A DNA stretch of 37,803 bases from Planctomycetaceae bacterium (GCA_021294835.1 JAJTDF010000027.1:1-37803); one strand, 5' to 3'. Shown: positions 24,798 to 33,739, numbered from the stretch's first letter. Program-made: numbers and translations. Notes: a model not told the origin generated them from the sequence alone.

Positions 24798-26246
24798 ATG
24801 CCCATTTTCCCCCCATCCACCTCGCTCCTGCGCCTCCACGCCGCCGCCGCCATTGATGCCCGGGGTGTCCTGGCTGCACCCGCCGCACTCCTGCTCCAGC
24901 TCCGCCCCGCAAGCCCCGCCTGGCGCACCGCGTGGAACGACCTTGGCTGGCCGGTCCCGCCGGTCCCGCCGGTCTCGCCACCCGCGACCGCATCAGCCTC
25001 TCAGCCCATCGTCGGCCGGCCGTTCATCGGTCTCGCCACCATCCTCGCCCTCGGCCACCCCTCCCAGGTGCCCAGCCCCCCCGGCTGCCTGCACATCCAC
25101 CGCCCCGCCGCCGTCCTCCTCCCCGGCCTGGTCAACGCCCACACCCACCTTGATCTCTCCGCCATCGGCCCGCTTGCACCCCAAGGCCCGCTCTCCGAAC
25201 GCTTCGGCCGCTTCGTCCACACCGTCGTCGCCAACCGCCCGACCACGCCGGCCGACATCTCCGCCGCCATCCGCCTCGGTGCCCGCCTCTGCCTCCAAGC
25301 CGGCGTTGTGGCCGTGGGCGACATCGCCGGCGCTGTCGCCGGCCGTCCCAGCACCGATGCGCTCGATGCCCTCGCCGCCACCCCGCTCGGCGGCGTCGCT
25401 TTCCGCGAATTCTTCGCCATCGGGCCCGGTCAGGCCCGCCTCTTCGAGCAACTCGGCGGCCCCGCCGCCCTCGCCCACAGCCCGCCGCTGCTCCCCGCCC
25501 ACGCCCCCGCCGCCCTCCGCTTCGGCCTTTCACCTCATGCCACCTACAGCGTCGGCCCCCAGGCCATGCAGGCCGCCGCCGACACGCCGCTCCCCCTCGC
25601 TGTGCACATCGCCGAGAGCCCCGAAGAACGCCGCCTCTTCGCCGGGGCCGAGGGCCCCCTCCAGTCCTTCCTTGAACGCATCGGCCTCTGGACGCCCGCC
25701 GTCGCCGCCGAGTTCCTCGCCGACCGCCGCCCCCTCGCCCGCGTTCGGCCCCTCGTCGGCCGCGCCGCTCCCACCCTGTTCATCCACGCCAACGACCTCA
25801 CCGAGCCCGAGATCGCCACTCTCGGCGCCGCCCGCGCCACCATCGTGTACTGCCCCCGGGCCGCCCGCTGGTTCGGCTACCCGCAGACCGTCGGCCCGCA
25901 CCCCTACCGCGCCCTGCTCGCCGCCGGGGCCCGCGTCCTCCTCGGCACCGACTCGGCCATCAACCTCCCCCAGGCGGACCTCACCGCCCATGGCCTCTCC
26001 CCGCTCGATGAAGCCCGCCTCCTCTGGCAGGCTGATGGTCCCTTCCCCGCCCTCCCCATGCTCCTCGACCACGCCGCCGAGGCGATCGGTCTGCCCCCGG
26101 CCAACTTCCGTCTCGAGCCAGGATCCGCCCCTGCCGCCATCCTCGCCGCCGATCTCGGCCAGACCGAGCCGGCCGACCCCGTCTCTGCCCTGTTCACCGC
26201 CTCCGGTGGGGTCGAACTGCTGGTCAGCAGTGGGTTCGGGGAATAA
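24798..26246 (+). CDS. Amidohydrolase, Atz/Trz-like (possible aminofutalosine deaminase)
   Basis: A 482-residue metal-dependent hydrolase of the amidohydrolase superfamily. The metal site is visible: H115 and H117 in GLVNAHTHLDLS, H270 in VHIAES, H330 in IHAND and D385 in GTDS. SPHATYSVGP (246-255) matches the block near the substrate in deaminases of the Atz/Trz/guanine deaminase group, so deamination is more likely than ring opening. The futalosine menaquinone pathway uses a related deaminase, and ACIII consumes menaquinol in related bacteria, but neighbours give no other support. Codons 52-60 come from a 9-bp tandem repeat (CCGGTCCCG, 24951-24977) encoding VPPVPPVSPP, an unusual insertion near the N-terminal beta domain. 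The ribosome site before ATG 24798 is poor; the start is not certain. Confidence 0.82.
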   Translation: MPIFPPSTSLLRLHAAAAIDARGVLAAPAALLLQLRPASPAWRTAWNDLGWPVPPVPPVSPPATASASQPIVGRPFIGLATILALGHPSQVPSPPGCLHIHRPAAVLLPGLVNAHTHLDLSAIGPLAPQGPLSERFGRFVHTVVANRPTTPADISAAIRLGARLCLQAGVVAVGDIAGAVAGRPSTDALDALAATPLGGVAFREFFAIGPGQARLFEQLGGPAALAHSPPLLPAHAPAALRFGLSPHATYSVGPQAMQAAADTPLPLAVHIAESPEERRLFAGAEGPLQSFLERIGLWTPAVAAEFLADRRPLARVRPLVGRAAPTLFIHANDLTEPEIATLGAARATIVYCPRAARWFGYPQTVGPHPYRALLAAGARVLLGTDSAINLPQADLTAHGLSPLDEARLLWQADGPFPALPMLLDHAAEAIGLPPANFRLEPGSAPAAILAADLGQTEPADPVSALFTASGGVELLVSSGFGE

Positions 26247-26523
26247 CCGGGTGTTTCACCCTCCGCCGCCTTCCATTGTCTTGGCCGGCTCGAAAAATCC
26301 GATCAATTCACGAACCGTCCCCTCTTTGCGGCGTATCAGTCGCGGTGTTTTCTTGTCAGACAGTACTGATTGCAGTCAGATGCTCTGCGGGTGTGCCAGC
26401 CAGCGGCGATCATCACTACCATGCTGCCGTAAGGGCCGTGTGTCCGGCTCGCTGGGCGCGATCGGTCCAGCCAAGGGGGATCCACAGCCCAAGCCCCGCG
26501 GATGATGGGCCGGAGGACATCTA
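26247..26523 (+). promoter_or_regulatory. Leader and candidate promoter of the cytochrome c maturation operon
   Basis: A 277-bp gap with an AT-richer centre (26275-26385). TTGTCA (26353-26358), five of six bases of a -35, is followed after 17 bp by TCAGAT, a poor -10. GTCAGA repeats at 26355-26360 and 26375-26380, 20 bp apart, and the stretch 26354-26363 is the reverse complement of CTGTCTGACA found in the ACIII control region. GGAGG (26510-26516 area) 7 nt before the TTG codon serves the first gene. Confidence 0.45.
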
Positions 26524-29367
26524 TTGAGCCGTAAGTGGGACCGTGCCAAGCAGTGGGATGACCAGCACCTGACCGGAGGCCTCCGACCGCTCAAGTGGGT
26601 GCTCCGTGCCTTTTCTTCAATCACCCTGGCCGTGATCCTCATGGCCCTGCTCTCACTCTACGGCATCATGGCCAGCATCCCCGTGGGCATGCTCGCCATG
26701 ATCCCCACCTACGCCGTCTACGGCCTCTCCACGCTGCTGGCCATCGCTCTCGGTGCCGCCCTGCCCGTCTGGCTCGCCAACCGCGCCATGGCCCGCGCCA
26801 ACGCCGGCATCGCCTTCCGTTGGGTGGTCTCCGTCGCCGGCGTGCTCGTGCTCACCGTCGCCAGTGTCTACCTCTGGGCCCAGTTCGTCCTCCCGGTGCT
26901 CAACTACAACCCCATCACCGGCACCGGTGTCCGCTTCTTCGCCGACTTCATCGAGCAGTACAAGGGCGTGCCCATGCGCCGCCTGCCCGGCATGGAGATG
27001 AGCGAACTGGAGTTCTACGCCTGGTGGCCGCTGAACACCATCCTCTACCTCTTCGTGGTGAACATGATCGTCGCCACCGTGCGCCGCATCGAGTTCTCCT
27101 TCGAGAACATCGGCGTGCTCACCGTCCACACCGGCATCATCACCATCGCCCTCGGCTCCGCCTACTACTCCATCGCCAAGCAGGAGGGTGACACGCTGCT
27201 GATCGCCGGCCAGCCCGGATCCGACGGCACGCCGGCCGTCGGCCAGCCCGTCGACCGCTTCTACGACAACACCAAGACTGTCCTTCGCATCACCCAGTCC
27301 GGCCCCAACCGCGCCGCCGGCTTCTGGGAGCAGCGGCTGCTCACCAGCCTGCCCCGCTACAACGAGTACAACATCCAGGCCCTCCGCGACGACGTCGGCA
27401 TCGTCGCCCAGTCCGATGGTGCGCCCAGCGACCGGGGCCGCACCCTGTCCATCAACCTCCCCGCCCCGCCCTACCCGCCCGGCCCCGACGGCAAAATCGC
27501 CCGCCTGGTCGACCCCGACATCCAGTTCCGCGTCGTCGGCTATGCCCCATACGTCAACCTGCAGGAAGCCTGGCGGCCCGTCCGCACACCCGGTGACCGC
27601 CTCATCGCCACCGCCGATGCAGCCGCCCCCCAGCCCGTCCGCTTCATCGAGGTGGTCGAGCGGCTCAACCCCGCCACCGGCCGCATCGTCGACGCCAACC
27701 ACACCGGCCCGGTCACCGAGAACGTCCGCCAGTCGCTGGAGATGCTCATGGCCTCTCCGGCAGGCCGCATCGCCGAACTCTTTCGCGACGAACGGGGCCA
27801 GGCCAACCTGATCGTTGAGTACACCAGCAACATGGACCAGCGCCGCTGGAACGAGCTGGCCGCGACCCTCCCCGATGGTGTCGAAGGCCCAGCCCAGCAC
27901 GCCCTCATGGTCGACATCCCCGCCGACCCCGCCTCCGGCGAGCCCGGCCTCCTCCGCTCCTACGCCATCACCGCCGGCAAGGTGATCGAAGTCGGCAACC
28001 CCGCCTGGAAGATCGAAGTCCGCTCCATCTCTCCGACCCCGCCGTTCAACATCATCACTCCCGGCTACGAGAACGCCACCAGTTCCGTCGCCGTCGTGCG
28101 CGTCACCCCGCCCCCCGGCAAGGCCGGCGGCAAGCCCTTCGAACGCTACCTCTACCACCGCTTCCCCGAAATCGCCCAAGACCTCCTCGAAGAAACCTCC
28201 GACACCGGCCGCCCCGCCCGTCGCGCCGCCGATCCGGCCATCCGCCTTTCCTACATCGACGCCTCCATCATCCAGGTCTATTTCGATGAACGCCCCGCCG
28301 CCGGCGCCGACGCGTCCCAGCCCCCCGAGGTCCGCGCCCTGGTCCGCATCCCCCGCCGTCCCGCCCAGATCACCACCGGCCTCAAGGCCGGCGACGTCAT
28401 CATGGTCGGCCCGCCGCTGAAAGTCCGCCTCGGCGAACGCTGGGCCGACGCCGAACGCCTCGGCGTGCCCGTCGTCGTTCCCGAGATCGACCGCGACCGC
28501 GACAACACCGGCAACCACAAGCGTGCCGCACTCTGCCTGGAGATCAGCGTCCCCGCCGCCCAGGGCCGCCCCGCCTGGTCGCGCCGCCTCTGGCTCCCCT
28601 TCCGCCAGTATCAGGACATCGAACCCAACGACTTCACCGCCGTCCGCCTCCCCGACGGCCGCGAACTCAAGCTCGTCTTCGGCCGCCTCTGGCGCCCGCT
28701 GCCCGACATGGTCCTTCGCCTGAAGGACTTCGAGATGATCCCCTACCCCCACAGCACGCAGCCGCGCGACTTCCGCTCTGACCTCCAGGTCGTCCACGGC
28801 CCCGGCGTCTCCGCCCTCATGCGCGACGCCACCTTCCGGGGCTTCGATCAGTCCCTCGCCCTCGCCAAGCACGCCGGCGTCGTCGCCACCGTCAACCGCC
28901 ACACGTCCCTCAACGACCCGCTCAAGCAAAGCCCTTACATGTGGGAGGCCGACCGCCCCTGGCCGGTCAACGCCGTCAACTGGCTCCTCAGCCAGCTCGG
29001 CCCGACCCAGTACAAGTTCTCCCAGGCCGGCTGGGACAGCACCCACTGGAACGACACCCGCGCCCAGGCCGAAGCCGGCCAGCTCCCCCGCGCCTACGCC
29101 CGCTTCACCATCCTGGGCGTCGGCAACAACCCCGGCATCTACGTCATCGCCTTCGGCTCGGTCCTCATGTCCGTCGGCATCCCCTGGGCCTTCTACATCA
29201 AGCCCTGGCTCGTCCGCCGCAAGCGCGACCGCATCAAGGCCGACCTCGCCGCCATCGGCAAGGCCGCCCCGCGGCCCACCCCGGCGTCCGCCGGCGTCCC
29301 CGCATCCGCCATCGCCTCACCGACAACCCGCGAGCCCTCCCCGCTCGCCGGAGCGAAGCGTCCATGA
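26524..29367 (+). CDS. ResB-like cytochrome c maturation protein, oversized
   Basis: ResB (Ccs1) works with CcsA in System II to carry heme across the membrane and attach it to CxxCH apocytochromes. The 947-residue product is far longer than common ResB (about 400-600). Helices lie at about 30-51, 60-84, 100-124, 168-187 and 196-216. IEFSFENIGVLTVHTGIITIALGSAYYSI (190-218) is the ResB-type helix with its conserved His. Then comes a very long extracytoplasmic part (about 217-880) and a last helix in GIYVIAFGSVLMSVGIPWAFY. Translation starts at TTG 26524, supported by GGAGG 7 nt upstream; no ATG or GTG competes there. The end overlaps the ccsA-like gene (ATGA). It is needed for ActA, ActE and CtaC. 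Confidence 0.88.
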   Translation: MSRKWDRAKQWDDQHLTGGLRPLKWVLRAFSSITLAVILMALLSLYGIMASIPVGMLAMIPTYAVYGLSTLLAIALGAALPVWLANRAMARANAGIAFRWVVSVAGVLVLTVASVYLWAQFVLPVLNYNPITGTGVRFFADFIEQYKGVPMRRLPGMEMSELEFYAWWPLNTILYLFVVNMIVATVRRIEFSFENIGVLTVHTGIITIALGSAYYSIAKQEGDTLLIAGQPGSDGTPAVGQPVDRFYDNTKTVLRITQSGPNRAAGFWEQRLLTSLPRYNEYNIQALRDDVGIVAQSDGAPSDRGRTLSINLPAPPYPPGPDGKIARLVDPDIQFRVVGYAPYVNLQEAWRPVRTPGDRLIATADAAAPQPVRFIEVVERLNPATGRIVDANHTGPVTENVRQSLEMLMASPAGRIAELFRDERGQANLIVEYTSNMDQRRWNELAATLPDGVEGPAQHALMVDIPADPASGEPGLLRSYAITAGKVIEVGNPAWKIEVRSISPTPPFNIITPGYENATSSVAVVRVTPPPGKAGGKPFERYLYHRFPEIAQDLLEETSDTGRPARRAADPAIRLSYIDASIIQVYFDERPAAGADASQPPEVRALVRIPRRPAQITTGLKAGDVIMVGPPLKVRLGERWADAERLGVPVVVPEIDRDRDNTGNHKRAALCLEISVPAAQGRPAWSRRLWLPFRQYQDIEPNDFTAVRLPDGRELKLVFGRLWRPLPDMVLRLKDFEMIPYPHSTQPRDFRSDLQVVHGPGVSALMRDATFRGFDQSLALAKHAGVVATVNRHTSLNDPLKQSPYMWEADRPWPVNAVNWLLSQLGPTQYKFSQAGWDSTHWNDTRAQAEAGQLPRAYARFTILGVGNNPGIYVIAFGSVLMSVGIPWAFYIKPWLVRRKRDRIKADLAAIGKAAPRPTPASAGVPASAIASPTTREPSPLAGAKRP

Positions 29368-31142
29368 ACAGCCACCCCATCCGCCTCCTGCTCGCCTGCC
29401 TGCTCCTGCTTGGCCTCGCCCCGGCGCTGCTGGCCCAGTCCGCGCCCGCCGGCAACAGCCACCCGCAGACCCGCATGCTCGCCGAGACCGGCCTGCCCAA
29501 CCCGTTCGGCGAGCCGCCCCTCAAGGCCACGCTGGATCTTCAGGGCAAGCTCCGCTTCGCCGCCGAGGTCGACCTCAGGCCCCTGCGCGATCTGGCCGTC
29601 TATCACAACGGCCGCGTCAAGGTCCTCGACTCCCTCGCCCGCGAGACCATCGGCGAGATCCTCGGCCGCAAGGACTACCAGGACCTCATCCCTGAGCAGC
29701 GCAACGGCGAGACCCTCTTCCGCAAGGTCGGCTACGACCCGCTGTTCACCTTCCTGGACATGATCATCGACCCGTCGTACTACGCCGACCGCCCGCTCGT
29801 CGGCGTCAACTTCCTCCCCCTTCGCAAGCAGTTCCTCGAGCTCGAGTTCCCCGGCAAGACCGCCAACGACGAGGACATCCGCGAGACCTGGAAGCGCCTC
29901 GGCCGTCTCACCCCGCTGATGGTCAGCCGCCACATCCGCACCATCTCCGACAGCAACCGCCTCGACGGCGCGTACGCCAAGGGCCTCAACGACCTCCACG
30001 AGTCGGTCAACCTCTACCTCGGCGCCCCCGGCACGCTGCTCCTGGTCCCCGTAGCCGACACCACCAAGCCCTGGTCCCACCTCAGCCAGGCCGGCTCCGG
30101 CCCGGTCGCCGACGCCGTCGCCGCCCTTGGCAAGGCCTGGCGTGCCGGCGACGCCGCCGGCGTCAACGCTGCCGCCGCCACCCTCGCACAGGGCCTCCCC
30201 GCCATCCAGCCGGAGGTCTATCCCACCGTCCGACGCTCCCTGGAACTCGCCTACAACCGCGCCAAGCCCTTCGAGTGGGGCGCCTGGCTCTACGCCGGCG
30301 CGCTGGTCAGCCTCCTGCTCGCCTTCGGCACCCACCGCGCCTGGCTCAAGTGGACGGGCCTGGTCCTCCTCCTCGGCGGCGTCGCCTTCCACGCCTTCGG
30401 CTTCGGTGTCCGCTGCTATGTCGCCGAACGCTTTGCCATTCAGAACCAGTTTGAGAGCATGACCGGCGTCAGCCTCTTCGCCGCCATCGTCGGCCTTGCC
30501 CTCGCCGCCCGCAAACGCCAGTGGCTCTTCGGCGCCGCCACCGCCGCCGTCGGCTTCATGGTCCTGATCACCGCCACCCAGACGGGCATCCCCGGCCAGA
30601 GCATCAACCGCGAAGCCGCCATCCTCAACACCTCCGTCCTGCTCAAGTACCACGTCACCACCGTGCTCTTCTCCTACGGCCTGATCTCCCTCGGCTTCAT
30701 CGTCAGCCTCTTCTATCTCGCCATGTGGTACACCTCCAACCGCACGCCCGACGCCCCCGAAGGCCCCACCGCCCTCTCCGCCGTCACCGCCTCCGCCCTC
30801 AGCGTCAACGACCCCGCCGCCGCCCGCGATCGCCTCCTGCTCGACTTGGACAAAGCCCAGACCACCCTCATGCAGCTCGCCTTCTGGACCCTCGGCGTCG
30901 GCATCCTCCTGGGTGCCTGGTGGGCCGACCACAGCTGGGGCCGCTGGTGGGCCTTTGATCCCAAAGAGCTCTGGGCCCTGCTCACCTGGATCGTCTATCT
31001 CGTCGTCGTCCACGTCCGCGTCGCCGGCGTCAAGCGCCGCGGCCTGGTCACCGCCTGGCTCAGCGCCCTGGGCTTCTGCGTCATGCTCTTCTGCTACTTC
31101 GGCGTCAACCTCCTCCTCCCCGGCCTGCATGCCTACGCCTGA
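29364..31142 (+). CDS. ccsA: CcsA/ResC-like cytochrome c heme lyase subunit
   Basis: CcsA presents heme to the apocytochrome through its tryptophan-rich loop. The 592-residue product starts with a signal peptide (1-25, ending LLAQ), followed by an extracytoplasmic domain of about 280 residues containing VYHNGRVKVLDSLARETIGEIL, a segment seen at the same place in large CcsA proteins. From about 305 there are several membrane helices. The WWD-type motif reads SWGRWWAFDPKELWALLTW (about 521-539), with Ala-Phe where Gly-Trp is usual before Asp. HHT-type His residues for the partner domain are present (KYHVTTVLFSYG). The ATG overlaps the ResB stop by four bases, so the two are translationally coupled. 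Confidence 0.9.
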   Translation: MNSHPIRLLLACLLLLGLAPALLAQSAPAGNSHPQTRMLAETGLPNPFGEPPLKATLDLQGKLRFAAEVDLRPLRDLAVYHNGRVKVLDSLARETIGEILGRKDYQDLIPEQRNGETLFRKVGYDPLFTFLDMIIDPSYYADRPLVGVNFLPLRKQFLELEFPGKTANDEDIRETWKRLGRLTPLMVSRHIRTISDSNRLDGAYAKGLNDLHESVNLYLGAPGTLLLVPVADTTKPWSHLSQAGSGPVADAVAALGKAWRAGDAAGVNAAAATLAQGLPAIQPEVYPTVRRSLELAYNRAKPFEWGAWLYAGALVSLLLAFGTHRAWLKWTGLVLLLGGVAFHAFGFGVRCYVAERFAIQNQFESMTGVSLFAAIVGLALAARKRQWLFGAATAAVGFMVLITATQTGIPGQSINREAAILNTSVLLKYHVTTVLFSYGLISLGFIVSLFYLAMWYTSNRTPDAPEGPTALSAVTASALSVNDPAAARDRLLLDLDKAQTTLMQLAFWTLGVGILLGAWWADHSWGRWWAFDPKELWALLTWIVYLVVVHVRVAGVKRRGLVTAWLSALGFCVMLFCYFGVNLLLPGLHAYA

Positions 31143-31770
31143 GCCGGTCCGCACGGACTTCCGCCCGCTCACGCAGGCCGACTTCGCCGTCCCCGCCCAC
31201 CTGCTGGCCCGCCGCCTCATCGGCTGCCTGCTGCTCGTCCGCGACGGCCCAGATGTTGCCGGTGGAATCATCGTTGAGACCGAGGCCTACCTCGGCATCC
31301 ACGACCGCGCCAGCCACGCCTTCGCCGGCCGCCGCACCGCCCGCAACCAGTCCATGTACGGCCCGCCCGGCCTCGCCTATGTCTACTTCACCTACGGGAT
31401 GCACCACTGCTTGAACGTCGTCTGCGCCGACGTCAACGTCCCCGCTGCCGTCCTCATCCGCGCCATCCAGCCCACCGTCGGCCTGCACCTCATGCAGACC
31501 CGCCGCCAAGGGCCGCTCCCTGAACGCCGTCTGTGTGCCGGTCCCGGTCGCCTCTGCCAGGCCCTGGGCATCTCCCTGGTCGACGACGGACGCCGCTTCG
31601 GTGGCTCCCGATCCCGCCTCTCGGTGGGCATGCCTGATGTAAAAATGGACAATTCTCGAGCGATCCGCACTACCCGTATTGGGGTGGACTACGCCGGCTC
31701 TTGGGCCTCCCGTCCCCTCCGTTGGGTCCTCGCTGGCAGCCCTTGGCTGAGCCGTTCACCGCACAGTTGA
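31129..31770 (+). CDS. mpg: 3-methyladenine DNA glycosylase (Mpg/AAG family)
   Basis: A 213-residue base-excision repair glycosylase that removes alkylated purines. Family motifs are clear: LARRLIGCLLLV, VETEAY (49-54) with the catalytic Glu, DRASHAFAGRRTARNQSMYGPPGLAYVYFTYGMHHCLNVV (in which the Tyr residues stack in the lesion pocket), LIRAIQP and LCAGPGRLCQALGIS. The start at 31129 overlaps the end of the ccsA-like gene by 14 bp, so it is probably transcribed with it although the functions are unrelated. The length is normal for the family. Confidence 0.93.
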   Translation: MPTPEPVRTDFRPLTQADFAVPAHLLARRLIGCLLLVRDGPDVAGGIIVETEAYLGIHDRASHAFAGRRTARNQSMYGPPGLAYVYFTYGMHHCLNVVCADVNVPAAVLIRAIQPTVGLHLMQTRRQGPLPERRLCAGPGRLCQALGISLVDDGRRFGGSRSRLSVGMPDVKMDNSRAIRTTRIGVDYAGSWASRPLRWVLAGSPWLSRSPHS

Positions 31771-31854
31771 TTGATCCTGCATGAAGACTCACTCTGGCCG
31801 CCGATACCCGCTGCAACCGGGCTAAACTCAAACCCTGCGAGGAGATGTGTTCCC

Positions 31855-32304
31855 GTGCAGCAATCGACGACGCCACCCTGGGATGAAATTCGCCGCCGAG
31901 CTTCGGTGTTCCCCGAGGCAGCGTTTCAGTTTGTCCGTGAGTCACTTGCGCACACGGTCAAGCAGCTCCATCCCGAATCCAAGGGGAAGGCTGAGGTTGC
32001 CGATCCGGCTCTGGCCGACTCCCGACACGTCACCGGCCAGCAGCTCTGCCTGGGCATGCGCGACCTCGCCCTCAAGCGGTACGGCCTGCTCGCCGGCGCC
32101 GTCATGCGGCAGTGGGGGGTCCGCGAAACCGAGGACTTCGGCGTCATGGTCTACGCCATGATCGACCGGGGCGAGATGCGCTGCAGCGAGCGTGACAGCT
32201 TCGACGACTTCCGCGATGTGTTCGCCTTTGAGGAAGTCTTCTCGCCCCTGCCTGTCACCCCCGCCGCCCGTCGGTCGGGCGTCGCCGGCAGCCGCTCTGC
32301 CTGA
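31855..32304 (+). CDS. Minf_1886-family protein, function unknown
   Basis: A 149-residue protein matching, from memory, the Minf_1886 family that is largely limited to planctomycetes and verrucomicrobia. Supporting segments are FPEAAFQFVRESL near the N-terminus, RHVTGQQLCLGMRDLALKRYG, MRQWGVRETEDFGVMVYAMI, and SFDDFRDVFAFEEVF. A GTG at 31855 is preferred as start: AGGAG (31840-31844) lies 10 nt upstream, and the family begins close to this point. An upstream in-frame ATG at 31771 would add a stretch unlike the family. No signal or helix is seen, so it should be cytoplasmic. No reaction is known. It lies 84 bp after mpg, in the same direction. Confidence 0.78.
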   Translation: MQQSTTPPWDEIRRRASVFPEAAFQFVRESLAHTVKQLHPESKGKAEVADPALADSRHVTGQQLCLGMRDLALKRYGLLAGAVMRQWGVRETEDFGVMVYAMIDRGEMRCSERDSFDDFRDVFAFEEVFSPLPVTPAARRSGVAGSRSA

Positions 32305-32376
32305 CCCGCTCCCGGCCGACTCCTCCGTCCGCACCTCCCGTTCCACCCGCCGCGAACTCCATACGCTCTGCCCGCC

Positions 32377-33717
32377 ATGGCCGAGCCGTCAACACCTCCG
32401 TCCACTGGTCCTTCCGCTTCCGGCCCCGCTCCGGACTGGCGGTCGCTGCATCTCTGGCAGATCCAGCCCGTTCGCGACGCGCTCCTGCTCGCCGCCCTCA
32501 TCGGCGTCATCTACCTTGGCTACGTCCTCCGCGTGGTCACGGTTCCGCTCCTGCTCGCCGGCCTGCTTGCCTACTTGCTCGAGCCCGTGGTGCGCTTCGT
32601 CACCCGCCAGGGCCGCGGGCCCGTTAGCCGCGAAGGCGCCGCCGCGGGGTTGATCCTCGCCACCGTCCTGATCATCAGCGTGCCGGTCGCCGGCGGCATC
32701 ACCTTCGGCGTCGTGCAGGGCGCTTCCTGGGTTAAAGAAGTCGGCGGCAGCCTTGAACGCGTGCGTCTCTCCGTTGAATCCCCCGAGGACGCCCGCCTCT
32801 CTGCCCGCGTCGAGGAACTCGGCCCCAAATGGGTCAAGATCCGAAACGGCCTGGTGGATCTCCGCAGCGAAACCGAGAAGGTCCGCCAGCAGCAGGCCGG
32901 CACCTTGCCTGACGACGCCAGCCCGCCCAACGTCATCGCCGCCCACATCTACAGCGTCCTGCAGACCGCCAGCGACTGGGTGCAGACCAACGCCCAATCC
33001 ATCTCCAAGCAGGCCCTGCAGACCGGCGCCGGCGCCGTCGGCATCGTGGTCTCCATCTTCGGCTCGCTGTTCTTCTTCGGGTTCTCCGCGTTCCTCACCG
33101 CGTTCTTCTTCTTCTTTGTCTGCACCGGCTGGGGCCGCGTGCTGAAGTTCTGGGAGGGGCTGATCCCCGAGAAGCGCAAGGGGCCGGTGATCGACATGGT
33201 CAACAAGATGGACGGCGTCATCGCCGGGTTCATCCGCGGTCGTCTGACCATCTCCGCCATCTTCATGGTCTTCTTCACCGTTTGCTACTGGATCATCGGC
33301 GCCCCCGTGCCCCTGATCATCGGCCCGCTCGTCGGCCTGCTGTGCATCGTCCCCTATGCCGCTACCGGCGGCATGCTGCTGGTGATCCTGCTGATGTGGC
33401 TGGACACCGGCAAGGAGGGCTTCATGGCCACCTGGTGGTGGGCTGTCGGTGCGCCGATCGTCGTGCACTCGATCAACCAGGTGCTCGACGACTACGTCCT
33501 CACGCCGGCCATCCAGGGCAAGTCCACCAACATGGACACGCCCACCATCCTCTTTGCGTCCCTCGCCGGCGGCATCCTCGCCGGGTTCTACGGGTTGCTG
33601 GTCGCCATTCCGGTCGCCGCCTGCATCAAGATCCTGCTGAACGAACTGATCCTGCCCCGGGTTCGCGCCTGGGCCGAGGGCCGGGCCCCTGATCCGCTGC
33701 CCTTGGGCAAGCCCTGA
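32377..33717 (+). CDS. AI-2E/PerM-family membrane protein
   Basis: A 446-residue polytopic protein of the AI-2E/PerM family, which includes putative exporters and Na+/H+ antiporters; the substrate here cannot be predicted. Visible features are two N-terminal helices (about 34-68), a helix near 86-108 followed by a soluble part of about 100 residues, then repeated helices with the family blocks RGRLTISAIFMVFFTVCYW, GPLVGLLCIVPYAATGGMLLV, NQVLDDYVLTPAIQGKSTNMDTPTILFASLAGGILAGFYGLLVAIPVAA. A Pro-rich N-terminus of about 25 residues precedes helix 1. It ends 22 bp before the convergent ffh gene. Confidence 0.9.
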   Translation: MAEPSTPPSTGPSASGPAPDWRSLHLWQIQPVRDALLLAALIGVIYLGYVLRVVTVPLLLAGLLAYLLEPVVRFVTRQGRGPVSREGAAAGLILATVLIISVPVAGGITFGVVQGASWVKEVGGSLERVRLSVESPEDARLSARVEELGPKWVKIRNGLVDLRSETEKVRQQQAGTLPDDASPPNVIAAHIYSVLQTASDWVQTNAQSISKQALQTGAGAVGIVVSIFGSLFFFGFSAFLTAFFFFFVCTGWGRVLKFWEGLIPEKRKGPVIDMVNKMDGVIAGFIRGRLTISAIFMVFFTVCYWIIGAPVPLIIGPLVGLLCIVPYAATGGMLLVILLMWLDTGKEGFMATWWWAVGAPIVVHSINQVLDDYVLTPAIQGKSTNMDTPTILFASLAGGILAGFYGLLVAIPVAACIKILLNELILPRVRAWAEGRAPDPLPLGKP

Positions 33718-33739
33718 TCTGCCGCGGGCCCGCCGCCGG

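Noticed and set aside
28941-29363. Longer N-terminus for the CcsA-like protein
   Set aside because: It overlaps the ResB gene in another frame as Arg/Pro/His-rich sequence, and the signal peptide starts at 29364.
30913-31128. Longer N-terminus for the DNA glycosylase
   Set aside because: It translates the ccsA-like gene out of frame into Ser/Ala/Pro-rich sequence; the family begins near 31129.
33724-33733. GCGGGCCCGC palindrome between the convergent AI-2E and ffh genes as a terminator
   Set aside because: No loop and no T-run on either strand; a 10-bp GC palindrome is expected by chance in DNA this GC-rich.
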